Source of the DNA: Takakia lepidozioides
Taxonomy: Eukaryota > Streptophyta > Takakiopsida > Takakiales > Takakiaceae
Assembly: GCA_030704615.1 (NCBI GenBank)
Contig: CM060731.1
Location: forward strand, 5,022,001 to 5,086,000
DNA length: 64,000 nt
Reading direction: 5' to 3'
Shown here in pieces: positions 37,771-50,099 of the stretch. Each line of letters starts with the position of its first letter. The stretch's first letter is position 1. The translations under genes and the position numbers were made by a program. The notes under the pieces were generated by a model that saw only the letters and a program-made list of their open reading frames with translations, ran no database searches and was not told the origin of the DNA.

Positions 37771-39530
37771 TTTTTTCCTTGTCTTCCAAATACAACAGTA
37801 GTAAGAGAGGGTGATATGCGAGCGTTAAGACCCACATAATTCCTCCCAATCTAGCTCCACAATCTTCTTATTTTTATTTGTGAATACGGTTCAATTGCAA
37901 ATACATCACATTATCTGACTTCTGGGGGATATCCGAGTGACTATATGAGTGAGCGGACCCTTCATCTGATGCAATCATGTGCATTGTGTGTATATTAAAG
38001 GATTAGGATTATAGAGCCCATTTTAAGCAATGTGGTTGTTAACTGGAGTGTCCAACAACACATACCATTTTCATATTGTAATGAGAAATTTGTATGATAC
38101 TACATATTCTTTTACACCTATGACTTATCGCACCCAACTCTAAGAGCATGACATCCAAGCTTTGAAAACAAAGGAGTCTCAGAAGCAGACTAATCCACAG
38201 AAGAATATTGTTAGGGGGAATTAGAAGAAGGAAAATAAGCATGTTGATTCTGAGTCTGCCAATGGTGTTATCCAAGCCTCAACCTGATTGAACTTGTCTA
38301 AATGTGGAGAGTCAACACATTGTTCTCGCTCCTTGCAAGTGCCTATTCGCAAGTGTCTATCTACTGATGAAAGGCAAGGCCTTAGGTTGTCCATGCCAAG
38401 CATTGCAACCGCAATGGTATATTCTAAGAGCTTTGTGGTTGGCCGAACAATTTGTGTGAAGCTTCAACTTCACAAATAGGTTTCTAAGTTGCACAGTGAC
38501 GGGCCATATCGTTGCTCAGATTCTTCCTAGCATGTAGTATAAGTTGTTGTCTCAACATGCATCCATAGCCGAAATTCTATGAACTCTGTATATCTCTCAA
38601 GTGGTGTCATCCAAGGTACTCCTCACAAGTATCTATTTGCAAGTGCATATTTACTGATGAAATGCGAGGCCTAGTTACTGATTAGTTCTGGTGAGACGAT
38701 TGATTTGTTTGGATTGGCTTTATGTGGTGCTCACCTACATTTTCAAACTTTCTTTCATAAATTGTATCACATGTAGAGCATTTGGGATTTTTCCAATGGA
38801 AGGCTTTGTTCTTCGCTCAACTTGCAGAGCAGGATTTTCCTCTCATTGGTTTTTCATCCCATTTGCTCGAGGCCTGGTTCTTGTTATGTTTTCTAATCAT
38901 CACGCAGGAGCTTGCTTGCAAGTACAGTTGCAGGTTTCACATATGTGAAGAGCCTGATTCCTTGTGCTACTTTATACTACTTGAATGGATGGAAGATGAC
39001 TGTTAGGATGGAAGATGACTGTTAGGATGAAGACAGAGATGGTTAGCTGACATGATTATTGATGTTATCTTAAGTTGAAACAACTAGTTTAGTTTACGAT
39101 TAGCCTCGGTGACAGCTTGCATGGCATGTCATCTGGCTGAGATTTGGGGAACTTATAAGACACGACCATAAGCTGATCTGTTAGGGTTTTATGATCTATA
39201 CAAACTTGGGGATTTGGCTCACAGGGTCGGTGTTTTTGGTGATAACCCTATGAACTTGGTGTTGGATGGATGTTGGCTGGAGGTGTAGAGTGTGAATTGT
39301 TTATGTGATAGTTGAGTAGATTCTATATGGCAGATCCGGTTCCTCTACAGGAGATGCTACCTATTTAGCTACCAAATTACATACCCCTAAAATAGCTTAT
39401 CAATACAGAGGATAGGAATCACAAGTTCCCATTCAAAAAATTGAGAGATTTCAAATAAATTGAACTGAGAAATAAATTTCCATTAAATTTATTTGAAATT
39501 ATTTCGTTTTAATCCATTAATTAAGGAAGA
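37771..39530. other. No gene recognised; short local duplication
   Basis: CTACTGATGAAAGGCAAGGC near 38360 is echoed by TTTACTGATGAAATGCGAGG near 38650, each preceded by GCAAGTG-type text. This indicates a duplicated segment of about 60 bp. Otherwise only short random frames are present. Confidence 0.4.
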
Positions 39531-39534
39531 CAAT

Positions 39535-39660
39535 ATGAATAATGTAAGAATTCGATGGTTCTTGCAATTTGATGGTACTTTCGCTGGATTCCAGCAGCTT
39601 GGGCTCCTCAGGGGGGGGGGGCTGACAAATCCTCCCCACCCCTTCTTACATCGGTTTCAC
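39535..39660 (+). repeat. Diverged terminal segment of the element starting at 47727
   Basis: TATGAATAATGTAAGAA followed by a GGGCTC...TCCTCCCCACCCC-type segment matches the order at 47727-47870 and, inverted, the end at 41638-41665. It is a third, weaker copy of the same element end. An uninterrupted run of 11 G lies at about 39611-39621. Confidence 0.45.
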
Positions 39661-39703
39661 TATTCACTACTTGAAAATCCGAGTGGGTTTCATGTTGTGG
39701 TGG

Positions 39704-39870
39704 GTAGCGTGATGGTAAGGTAATAGCTTTGTCGGCGGTGAGGTTTTGGGTTCGATTCTTGATGGGAGGCTCTTGTAGCGTGACCCGGTACTAGAAGAAC
39801 AAGAAAATAAGACTTCGGCCGAGGCCCGTGTAACTAAGAGCCGCTTCGCCTTGCGGCTACTTGCCCCTTT
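39704..39870 (+). mobile_element. tRNA-derived SINE
   Basis: A pol III A box (TAGCGTGATGG, 39704-39714) and B box (GGTTCGATTC, 39749-39758) are spaced as in tRNA genes. A tRNA-unrelated body with CTTCGGCCGAGGCCCGTGTA and ACTAAGAGCCGCTTCGCCTT follows, ending in CCCCTTTT. The body is shared with 16695-16766. Confidence 0.75.
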
Positions 39871-39899
39871 TCAGGGGTGGGCCCTACATTGTGAAAACC

Positions 39900-40895
39900 G
39901 GTGACAAGCAAGGAAATTGTACCCATGGTGCTAAGGTACCTATGGGGCCTACGGGGTACCCCATGGGTCCCAACGGATACCCAGAGGCGCCCAGGGCACC
40001 TAGGGAGCGGGAAGAAGGCTGGATTCGAGCTGTTGTTTGTTGGTGATGATAGCAGTGAGAGAACGGAGCGTGGTGAGGTGTATGGCTTCGAAGCATTTGT
40101 GGATAGAAGTGATAAGGAATTGAAAATTGTTTTGAAGTGCAGAGATGCTGGCATTATGGTTGTTCCCTCTGGTGCCGACAGTGATGAGAGTAAGTGGGCC
40201 TGTGGCCCATCCCCGCCGACGGATAACAAGGATGAATGGTGCATATTTTTGGCGTTTTTCGAGGATGGAGGAGCTGGGGAAGCGGTCATGGCAGAACGTA
40301 AATTCTATGAAATGTATGGTGATGGCTGGGGACGGTGCAGAGGGTGGGGGAGCGTTAACGGGAAGGCCCTGGACTAGGAGGATGTCCGGGCATAGTCTGG
40401 CGGGACATGTGCATGATGTGTGCGGTGGGCATATACAAGGATGTAGCCATGTAGGTACCGTATGGTCCGGAGGCCGGCCTTGGTAGGTGCCAACATTGAT
40501 GAGTGTAAACCATATAGTTTCATTACGTAGTAATAAGAGTTTATAGATATGCCATACGGCGTGGTTTTGTCTAGCAATATGAAGTCCGTGGATGAGGGGG
40601 TGGGACATTCGCTAAGAAGATGGGGCCAGGTATCGCGTGTTGAGTGGATGTGAGAGCAAAGTAGGCAATGCGGGGATGGAAATAGGGTTGGCCAGAAGGT
40701 GTGCTTGTGCTGATGGCCCATGTACTGGGCGTATCTAAATTTAAGTGTTTGCCGTATTTGTGCGTCAGATGCGGCTTTAGTGTTGCAAAAGTGGTTTGAC
40801 GGTTTATGGTGAAGGACAGTGGAGATGGTCCATTTTGGGATATGTAGTTTGGTGTGGTTGAGAGAAGCTGAGGCTTGTTTGTTGGCTTCTTTAGT
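39900..40895 (-). pseudogene. 3' end of a LINE with restriction-like endonuclease domain
   Basis: On the minus strand three overlapping frames together give a recognisable LINE C-terminus. They read SPHCLLC, then DTWPHLLSECP (zinc knuckle), HPLIHGLHIARQNHAVW, FTLINVGTYQGRPPDHTVP, PDILLVQGLP, and IHFIEFTFCHDRFP followed by GTRGNNH. The PD...(E/D)F spacing is that expected of the restriction-like nuclease of early-branching LINEs. Frame changes near 40700 and 40580 show decay. The homology stops at the left end of the MITE at 40898. Confidence 0.65.
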
Positions 40896-41286
40896 AAGAG
40901 CATGCCCAGCAGGTGCTCTATCTGGCGTGCTATCATCAACATATGCGGCCGTCGAGATCGCGCATCCCCAGCAGCACCTTCACGCGCTTCAAAATGGTGA
41001 GCCTCACCAAAAATCGTTGCACTCCCGCGCTATCTTCCTGCCCTTTGGTGTGTGGCATTCTCCCCCGCTACCTACCGCTCAGCCGCACACGTAATGACGA
41101 GTGGCGGGGCAGGCGGCAGGGCCCACGGTCACCTCAGCCTGCGCCATTACTCCCCTTTGGTAAGGGTGCGTTGCTGCTAGGGCTCTTGCCAGCCGATGCG
41201 CTATCTAACTTGCCTGCGTCACCATATGCCTCACGAGCATAGTGATAGCGCGGCAGTTTAGTGAGCCTCTGCTGGGCATGCTCTAA
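40895..41286. mobile_element. PIF/Harbinger-like MITE
   Basis: The element (40898-41283, 386 bp) starts GAGCATGCCCAGCAG and ends CTGCTGGGCATGCTC, exact inverted repeats, with TAA on both sides (40895-40897 and 41284-41286). A 3-bp TAA/TTA duplication and GAGCAT-type ends are typical of PIF/Harbinger derivatives in plants. It has no transposase. Confidence 0.8.
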
Positions 41287-41384
41287 GTGGAAGAAGGTTG
41301 ACCCGGTACTAGTATTCCAATCGGGGCAACCTCGGTCTCCCAAGTAACCCTGATTTTTCATGTAACTTTGGTTAGTCCATTTTA

Positions 41385-41665
41385 TACTTAGCCAAATTTG
41401 GATAGTCAAATTTCGAGACCAAGTGCGAGTTACACCGAGTGGAGTTACACTCCATTCTGAGTATCCCCCAGTGGAGTTACACACCTCGTCGGGTAACCCA
41501 ATGTAACCCCAGTGGAGTTACACACCTTGTTGTGTAACCCAATGTAACCCCGACCGGAGGTTACACTCCTTCAGTTCCATGAGGGTGGGGAAGATTTGAC
41601 ATGCCGGCATACCATTCTGTCAGAGGTAGCTCGTGTGCATTAAGTTCTTACATTATTCCTATTAT
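41385..41665. repeat. Element end with GAGTTACAC/TGTAACCC iterations
   Basis: Repeats of GGAGTTACAC, CAATGTAACCCC and TGTAACCC fill about 41400-41575. The segment ends with a 28-bp sequence (41638-41665) that is the exact reverse complement of 47727-47754. It is therefore probably one terminus of the element family that occupies 47727 onward, here in the opposite orientation. Confidence 0.75.
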
Positions 41666-41785
41666 GCTCTATCAATTAATTGATCAATTTTATTTGAATC
41701 GATGGAAGATGAAAGTTATTCCATGGTCGTTTGGTATTCCACAATCGGTTTTATCTCCCTGAGTTTGGCAAGAGAGGTGGCAGCT

Positions 41786-44700
41786 ATGGCGGTCCTGGCG
41801 CCCAAGCTGTGGATTCCCACTCCGACTGGATTTCTGAAGCTCAAATTTTCCTCAAGTAGCAGCGTCTCACTTCATAACGTCTCTTCATCACATGCGCTTG
41901 GGCAGGGTTTTGGATCGGGAAGGCCATGTGGGTCATGGAGATTGAGTGCTACAAATGGCAATGGCGATGGTGGAGTGGTAGCTACGAGTGTGGTTGTCAC
42001 CCGGGAGCGTGGAAAGAACGGAAAGCTCATGAAAGCTCTGGTAGGTATCTTAATCTCTAAATTATTATTAATTCATTGCAGAACAATTCTACTGCACATC
42101 AGCATAATGGGTAGAGATTCTACTCAATAGTCAGTTGCCGAGACAATGTCCCAAAATTCATACTTTTAGAGTTTGGAATTTGAAACCCCAGTTTGTGGAC
42201 AATGTCAATTTTGGCTGCAGTTTGGATAACAAGTGTTCCTGAGGATTTCAGTAGTGCAAGAGAGGCAATTGGAAAGCAGGGGGACTGAGTAAATGGAACA
42301 ATGCAGGGGGAGCGTGGCATCCAGTGTATTGAGCTTCCATTGATCGAACACAGAGATGCCCCCGACAGAGCCAAGCTTGCCCACACCCTCCGCGGTATTT
42401 GTGTTATCATTGTACTCTTTCTCTACATTTGTGACAGGTGGGGGCTATAGCACAAATGCTGGAATGAACAGTATTGTCCAGCATGATGTCTAAAGGAGCC
42501 GGCACATCAAACACTCAAATCCTTGTAAGCAGATTTTCATCAGCTGTGAGGAAGTGCTAGGAGATCTAGGGTGTGTCTCCCACACACTGCTGTACTAAAA
42601 TCTCAGAATTGGCATCAGGAGGGGTAGTATCTAGTTGGGTCTAAGCTTTTACGGTTGTGTCATAGCCAACTTCGGAGGCAATGGTGATTGAGTATGCCCT
42701 CTATACTATAAGATCCGTGGGAGATTCCATTGTCTATTCCGTGAAACCCAATCTCTCACTGAGGTCTTTTCCCTATGAAGATCAGAAATGCTTGGCAGCC
42801 TACCTGCACGAGGCATTCACCCTTAGACAATCACTCGAACAATAGTTCTTATCTCTGACTCTGGTTTCCTCTTTTCCCTCATGTTTTTCTTTCCATTTTG
42901 TCCCATAAGCTCTATGAGCTTTCCGCAGACGTTATAAAGCACCATTTCATTTCATTTTCATTTCTCCTCCCCCCCACGCAAACAAATTCTTATGAGTTCA
43001 TTCTTGTCTCCCCCACGTGACTGGAAGAGCAACCTCAGCAACATATGTCACACCAATTTCGGGTAGAGGGTAACCAGAAATCAATATTACTCCAAATGAA
43101 CCTGCAATCCAACCCTCTAGTCAGATTACCTTGTTGCATTTTGAGTGCTCGGTATGGCAACCTCATGAAAGGACGACTCAGTGGCAATGCAATTACAGCT
43201 ACTGGCAGATTCAGGTTTGTTAAAGTCATGCACCAATTTGGGAGTTAGAAACTCTGCTGCTTGAAAACCATAACCATCTTAGTATCCTGTGCTGTTAAGG
43301 TATGCCACATATACATTCCTGCATTTTTGTCCCTTTTGTCCTCTATCCATGTCTCTCCGTGTTCTTGTTTCTGCCCAATTTGCATTTGGGTCCATGCCCA
43401 GGGTCACAAAAATGGCAATGAAAAATTGTTGTCACACTTCCCACCTCGGGCCCTGTTTCCAAGTCTTAAATATGTTGTGGTCAAAAGATGAGGATATCAC
43501 GTTTCCACTTATTTGTACGTGCAGAGATGGAGTTTGACTGGATTGTTGTAACATCACCTGAGGCAGCTGCAGTCTTTGTTGACACCTGGAGGTAAGCCTC
43601 AATGAACTACATTTATGTTTCTCTCTTTGGTTATGGGAAAGCAAGACTGTGAATTCAGAAGTGGGCTTGCATTCAGACTGATTTGATTGGAGCTAAACTT
43701 GTACCAGAAAGTTCATTTAGGGGTGCAGGTTTCCCAAGAGTACGGATTGCTGTTGTTGGAGCAGGCACTGGGCAGGTCTTTGAGAACATACAGGAAGGAC
43801 AAGACCAGTTGCATGTTGCATTCAGGCCTTCAAAAGGTTCACTATGAAGTTGCCACCACTTTGAGTTGGTCATTTGAATTGTGCTGTGCTTGTAGGTCTC
43901 ATGGCAAGCATGGACCAGCCCCAAATGTTGGCACCTGTATTGGCTGCTTGCGTGGGGGTGGCAGCCAGTGATCTGGGCCTCATTGGAGCCTATTATGATC
44001 TTTGATAGAGCCACAAGCAAAGGGACACTAGAGAATCTCCCAGATAATGTCAAAGGGTGTCATCAATCATCTGTATGGGGAAAAACATTTTAGTGGCTCT
44101 TTAGCCCTCCTCCATGTTGACCCTGTGAGCCTGTTCCCCATATCTCACATCCATACAGTGCTGTGGAAGTGGGAAAGCCATTTCTCTTGGGAAGTCTCCT
44201 GGCTGTCTTTCCTTGATGTGAGAGAGAGCAGGAGATACTGGATTGTGTATGCTTCTGTCTTTCTCGACATCCTGAAGAAGCTTTCTCTCCTCTCTTAATG
44301 TGTTGAAAGCAGAGCAGGTTAGTAGACTAGTAGTGCTACGTTTGAGGGAGAGAGATAGATGCTATTTGTCTTGTCATGGAGTCCCTGTTGAGAATCACGT
44401 GATGGACTTTTTTAAGAATTGCATATTTTGACACAATTTTGATGGTGATGTTGTGAACTTGGGTGGGCAGCGACTGCGAGTGTGCTAGCAGCAGAGCTTC
44501 CAATGCTGAATGAGCGTGCTGGCCATGTTCTCTATCCGGCCTCCCTCAAAGCAAGCAATGATTTAGGTGCGACAGAAGGCTGTTAAAATGTCAATGAAGT
44601 CTGGAACAGAGATTGTTGGAATATGCTTGTTATGGACCTGAGACCTCTTCCCTGGTCTGGAGTCAGCTGAAAGATGGGAGGGAGGTGGCAGAATTGGCTC

Positions 44701-46712
44701 CTAGGGGATATAACCTCCCATAGTGGATGGGTTATCTGAGCATGGAACTGCCTTGGCTCTCCCATATATATTGACACCTCCCATGAAGACGATATTGGAG
44801 ATTTAGAAGATTCAAGAGACACACTTTAGCTGACCTTAAACAAGCAGACTTCAAGGGAGTTGAAATTGAGGTAAATACAGCATTCTGTCTGATTTAAAGT
44901 TGACTGTGGTGGGTTACAGAAACAAGTTTGGCGGATAGGGGCTTTCACGTGATGCGTCTAAACACCTACTCCACGGTGACTTTCTTTTTTCACTCCTCTC
45001 TATCTCCTTACTTGAATGTACTTTTTGTATAGTTCATGGAAGGATGTGCTATACATCGCTTGAATCGGTTGTTTGCATCTTCATTAAAGGTGCGTCTATC
45101 CAGACCAGCTTAGTACATGGCAGTTACTTGGTTCAGGCAAAGGATCAATGCACATGAGCTGGGCCAGTTTTAGCACATTCTCACAAACTATGAAGCTGTG
45201 GTCTGAGTTGTTTGGTGGCAAAGGTCAGGCTGAGGGCTACCAGGTGTGTCACAATCACCTGCACATAAGAGGACGGGGTTGTGACATATGCTCTGATCAG
45301 CAATTCAGCGGTCAAGCAGTCACATAATATTGGAGTGATTTGATGATGATCATGGTGACTGTAGTTACTAATAGCAACAGGAAGACCACAGGTCCTATGT
45401 GACAGTCAGGAGAGGCGTTATTGTAGGATGATGTTAGCCTGCACTGTTTGATTTGAAGGTCTGTAGTGTGTATCCCTCCTTGACATCCGGTACACACCTC
45501 ACCTCACTGACTAGACTAGTAGATTGTAGAGACCCTGCGCTGCCTGTTCCTCAGAGATGAGCACCTCAGCGACATTCACCTAACGGTCATCTCAATGAGT
45601 GTTGCAGGAGACTGTGAGTGGCCTGGATGAATCTGCAGTGGTGGCAGCGGGTGCAGCACCCGTGGTGACCTTTGCATCTCCCACAGCTGTCAAGTTAGTC
45701 TCTACACTTCTCTTTCCTGTCTCAAGGCTAACAGGGAGAGAGCTACTAGAGAGCTCTCAAAGAGAGTGGGAGATGTATACAGGGTTACCAATGAACTGAA
45801 TGATGGATAAAACAGTGATGTAGACACAACTATACTCTTGTTGATATGCCCCTGTGAACAGTGGCTAATGACATCCTAGCACATGTACAACCCCCCAGCA
45901 TGCTTTGTGGACTGGTAGTGGAATGTTCACGGACAGTACAAAATCACCATACTGGTTGTGCACAGCCAACCAAAAGATGGTGATGCTCTTGATCCAACTG
46001 TTGGGTTGAGGGGTGACATTTGATGTCATGCTTTTGGACTTTGCCTATCGCAGCCCACCTACCTGATACATGTGGCTGAAGTCACAGCCAAAGAACTAGG
46101 CAGAGCAGTAAGACGCAGGGACTAAATATGTGGAGGTTTCATGACCAGTGTATGCTGAACTCAAAGAAAGACAGTATTTTGATTGAATGGACTTTGTTGG
46201 ATCGGGGAAGGAGTGCAGGGCCTGGGTGGAACTGGTGGCAGGGGTGACAAGATGGAATGGTGCAGCTGCCTGCATTGGTAGCACATCTGCCTTGGCAGCC
46301 CAGAAAGCAGGGTTAAAGAAGGTCTTCTACCCAGAGAGCCCTGGACTTGATGGGTGATTCACCATAGCTCTCTTATATGTGCCAGTCTTTGTTTGTGGTT
46401 CCACAGATGTACCTATGCCTATTGCTTGATAGCTGGGGGATCCTAATCCTATTGGGTGGATTCTACCAGTAGGGTCGCGAGGTTACACCTGACCTATGAA
46501 ATTCACCTAAAATCTGCATAATTCTCTCACATTGCTGTGGGAACCTTGGTAATTGGATGCTGACATGTGAAGTTAGCCGCGCTGAGTTCAATTTTCTCTC
46601 CCCTCTTGTACCCTGCCTGCTCAGTGCTCACCAGTTGTAAGTGCATTGCAGGTGGGTGGACAGTATTTTGGAGGCCCTCCAGTCACAACTCCAAGATGCC
46701 ACTGTAGCGTGA
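41786..46712 (+). CDS. HEMD: Uroporphyrinogen-III synthase, plastid, nine exons
   Basis: HEMD closes hydroxymethylbilane to uroporphyrinogen III with inversion of ring D, in the plastid tetrapyrrole (haem and chlorophyll) pathway. The exons are 41786-42040, 42307-42394, 43525-43591, 43721-43836, 44471-44566, 44920-44975, 45608-45693, 46219-46353 and 46652-46712. All introns are GT-AG, every phase matches, and the sum is 960 nt, or 319 residues. Conserved segments are SVVVTRERGKNGKL, GIQCIELPLIEHRDAPD, FDWIVVTSPEAAAVF, RIAVVGAGTGQVFE, LHVAFRPSKATA, GHVLYPASLKASNDLE, RGFHVMRLNTYST, VVTFASPTAVKAW, ACIGSTSALAAQKAGLK and FYPESPGLDGWVDSI. Met at 41786 starts a Ser-rich, acid-poor transit peptide of about 60 residues; an in-frame ATG at 41702 is less fitting. 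No lesion is seen. It is a low-copy host gene between inverted transposon ends. Confidence 0.95.
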
Positions 46713-47726
46713 AATTTCCACTTCAGCCGTACAAGTTCCTTTGTATACACACAGACTTTGTATTTTTTTGCTAGGTCTACGTTTTCGGAAGTCCTCCGGA
46801 TTCTAATCAGCTGCATGTATATTGGAAGACAATTGCAAAACAGCTCTAATGAATAAAGGATGTATGCAAGTTCCTTCATACCACACATGACATAAAATCA
46901 ACATTTTATTACATATGAAATTGCGTACTGAACCCACTTTCACATCTCTATACGGTATCTCATTTCAAAGTATTGTTTGTTTTTCATTTTTTATGTTTGT
47001 TTCATCTCTTTTAGGACTCAAAATCTGCGGAAATAGGTATAATTTCCGCGATTATGGGGCCTGGATGTTAGACTCATGTGAGCCAGGCGGACAAGGCTCA
47101 CGAATTGGCATTCTCCGTTTGTGGAATTGATGATTTTCTATTGGAGTGAAATTTGGCAGAAGAAAAAAACTAGCATAAGAGACATTGAAACACTAGAGCA
47201 ATTGTGTAAGCATAAAGATGTGGATGAATGATATTGTATCTTCATTGTACATATGATACTGCCAAAAGATGTCAATTTGCGTTCATTATAACCCTTATAT
47301 CATTGCACTGTCGTGTACAACAAACTGGACCGCCAAAAATATCAAATTATATCCATTATCATGACAGTAACCGGCAATATAAGACCATCAAATAGTCATG
47401 TCTAGATGAATAAGAATATTACCACTATACTTGTTGTGACCAAAAAAACAATAAAAAGATGTACAATAGATAGAAAGAAAAGAACTTTGACAAGTTGAAA
47501 GCTGAACATAGTTTTGGTTAAGGTTAGAATCGCTGAATTATTACTTGTTTTTTTTCAATCTTTATTTCATATCTTATTTTAATATAATGTGTTGAGTTCA
47601 ATTTTATGAACGACGTTATTGTATTTCAACCGTTCATATATATTGAATGATTGTTCTCATTATAATCTTTTACTAGTTTAAATTCTTTGGAATCCCGCAA
47701 CAAGCGCTATATATATATCTCGGAAG
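46713..47726. other. HEMD 3' region and AT-rich intergenic DNA
   Basis: No further gene. A diverged relative of the dispersed repeat at 11136-11331 is seen near 47030-47130 (GCGGAAATAGG, GGGCCTGGATG, GAGCCAGGCGG). The rest is AT-rich and unassigned. Confidence 0.45.
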
Positions 47727-47754
47727 ATAATAGGAATAATGTAAGAACTTAATG
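47727..47754. repeat. Terminal 28-bp sequence, exact inverted match to 41638-41665
   Basis: It starts ATAATAGGAATAATGTAAGA. The exact reverse complement lies 6 kb to the left, beyond HEMD. It marks the left end of the element that fills the next 8-9 kb. Confidence 0.85.
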
Positions 47755-47959
47755 CGAGTGCGTCAGGACGGTCCATCCCTGACACCCGTACCGCCGGTTC
47801 TCCGCCTCCGGTAGACATCGAAAGGCAGCCGGCTGGGCTCGGTCAATCCCTCCCCACCCCCGCCCTCATCCCATCGGCGTCGTCGCCCTAGGCGCGTCGT
47901 CGCTGCTTGCGTCGTCGTTCTGCAACACCAGTCCGCCGCTTCCAGCAGTCCGCCAGTTC

Positions 47960-49500
47960 CCTGTAACCCCCTTGCACGTCAGTCCCTGTAACCCCCACCC
48001 CGGATTCAACCCTCACCCCCATGTAACCCTATGTAATTCCGCCGAGTGTAACCCACACCACCATGTAACCCTCTGTAACCCATGTAACCCCATGACCCTC
48101 TGTAACCCTCACCACCATGTAACCCTCTGTAACATCGCAGAGTGTCGCTTCCACCCCTATGTAACCCTCACTCCATGTAATCCTCTGTAACACCGCAGAG
48201 TGTCACCCTCACTCCATGTAACCCTCTGTAACACCGCAGAGTGTCACCCTCACCACCATGTAACCCTCTGTAACACCGTAGAGTGTCACCCCCACCCCTA
48301 TATAACCCTCACTACATGTAACCCTCTGTAACACTTTGCAACCCATGTAACCCTCTGTAATACCGCAGAGTGTCACCCTCACCCATATGTAACCCTCACT
48401 CCATGTAACCCTCTCTGACCCTCTGTAACCCTCACCACCATGTAACCCTATGTAATACCGCAAAGTGTCACCCTCACCCCTATGTAACCCTCACTCCATG
48501 TAACCCTCTCTGACCCTCTGCCCTCACCACCATATAACCTTCTGTAACCCATGTAACCCTCTGTAATCCTCTACAACCCTCACCAGGTGTAACCCTTACT
48601 ACCATGTAACCCTCTGTAACCCATGTAACCCTCTATAACACCGTAGAGTGTCACCCTCACCACCATGTAACCCTCCGTAACCCATGTAACCCTCTGTGAC
48701 ACCGCAGAGTGTCACCCTCATCCCCATGTAACCCTCTCTCCATGTAACCCTCTGTGACCCTCTATAACCCTCACCAGGTGTAACCCTCTGTAACACCGCA
48801 GAGTGTCACCCTCACCACCATGTAACCCTCCGTAATCCATGTAACCCGTTGTGACACCGCAGAGTGTCACCCTCATCCCCATGTAATCCTCACTCCATGT
48901 AACCCTCTGTGACCCTCTGTAACCCATGTAACCCTCTGTGACCCTCTATAACCCTCACCAGGTGTAACCCTTGTAACACCGCAGAGTGTAACCCTCACCA
49001 CCATGTAACCCTCCGTAACCCATGTAACCCTCTGTGACACGCAGAGTGTCACCCTCATCCCCATGTAACCCTCACTCCATGTAACCCTCTGTGACCCTCT
49101 ATAACCCTCACCAGGTGTAACCCTCTATAACCTATGTAACACCGCAGAGTGTCACCCTCCGTAACCCTCTGTGACACCGCATAGTGTCACCCTCATCCCC
49201 ATGTAACCCTCACTCCATGTAACCCTATGTGACCCTCTATAACCCTCACCAGGTGTAACCCTCACCACCATGTAACCCTCTGTAACACCACAGAGTGTCA
49301 CCCTCATCCCTATGTGACCCTCACTCCATGTAACCCTCTGTGACCCTCTGTAACCCATGTAACCGTCTGTAGCACCGCGGAGTGTCACCCTCACCCCTAT
49401 GTAACCTCACTCCATGTAACCCTCTGTGACCCTCTATAATCCATGTAACCCTATGTGACCCTCTGTAACCCACGTAACCCTCTGTAGCACCGCCTCGTGT
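47960..49500 (+). repeat. Minisatellite of TGTAACCCTC / GTGTCACCCTCA units
   Basis: About 1.5 kb consists almost only of CCATGTAACCCTCTGTAACA, CCGCAGAGTGTCACCCTCAC and their variants in irregular order. Many units hold two alternative small hairpins: CTCTG/CAGAG, and GTGACAC/GTGTCAC (for example 48696-48715). Minus-strand open frames through the block (VTEGYMG-type peptides) are products of the repeat and are not called as genes. Confidence 0.95.
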
Positions 49501-49599
49501 ACATCATACATGTGTAAACTATCCGACGGCCGAATGGAGGTTGAAATAGAGGCCGAAACCCTAATTTGCTCTCTCCATCCGTTTTTCAGATTCCTAGCT

Positions 49600-50080
49600 C
49601 GCGCGTTTTTTTGCTTTGGGGCATCAGCTTTCTACAATTCCCATGGCGCCCAATCGGCTTCACACATCAATGCAAAAGATTTGCAGTTCATTCAGTTCAG
49701 TATCGTCCTCCCAGCAATATACAAGACAACGCTTTCCGCGCAGCGATCCGTCAAATCTATTACTACAGTTTTCTCTACGACTGATACGATTGTCTCTATT
49801 CTTTTTCTTTCTCAATGTCATACTTGTTGTTTTGTCACCGTCCCCGATGGCTATGGTATTCCTGAGATCCGCATTAGGAAAGGGTTTTGTTTCTTTCGGT
49901 CTAGCCATGCAAGCATCCGCTCATTTGACGGGGTGCCCATTCACTCTCATCTCGTGTATCTTTTGTTCACACACCAGCCGGGGCAGCCTACTCATCGCTA
50001 TTATGGATGCAATACGTATCGAATCATGCATATTCTGCAAGCACTGTCAACCGGTTATATGTCTGATGGTTTATATGACT
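49600..50080 (-). pseudogene. Inverted, decayed relative of the C2HC zinc-finger gene
   Basis: On the minus strand CEQKIHEMRVNGHPVK, a stop, then ADACMARPKETKPFPNADLR aligns with CGEVKVDKSRLNRHIVDG and ACMARPKGTKPFPDAEL of the gene at 50815-51555. The first zinc cysteine pair and part of the finger are lost. The two copies face away from each other across the 50100-50520 repeats. Confidence 0.6.
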
Positions 50081-50099
50081 GCGTCACATGTGATATGGT

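Noticed and set aside
48200-49400. Several minus-strand open frames with GYMGMRVTLCGVTEGY-like peptides
   Set aside because: They are direct translations of the TGTAACCC/GTGTCACC minisatellite, occur in several overlapping frames, and have no domain or start context.
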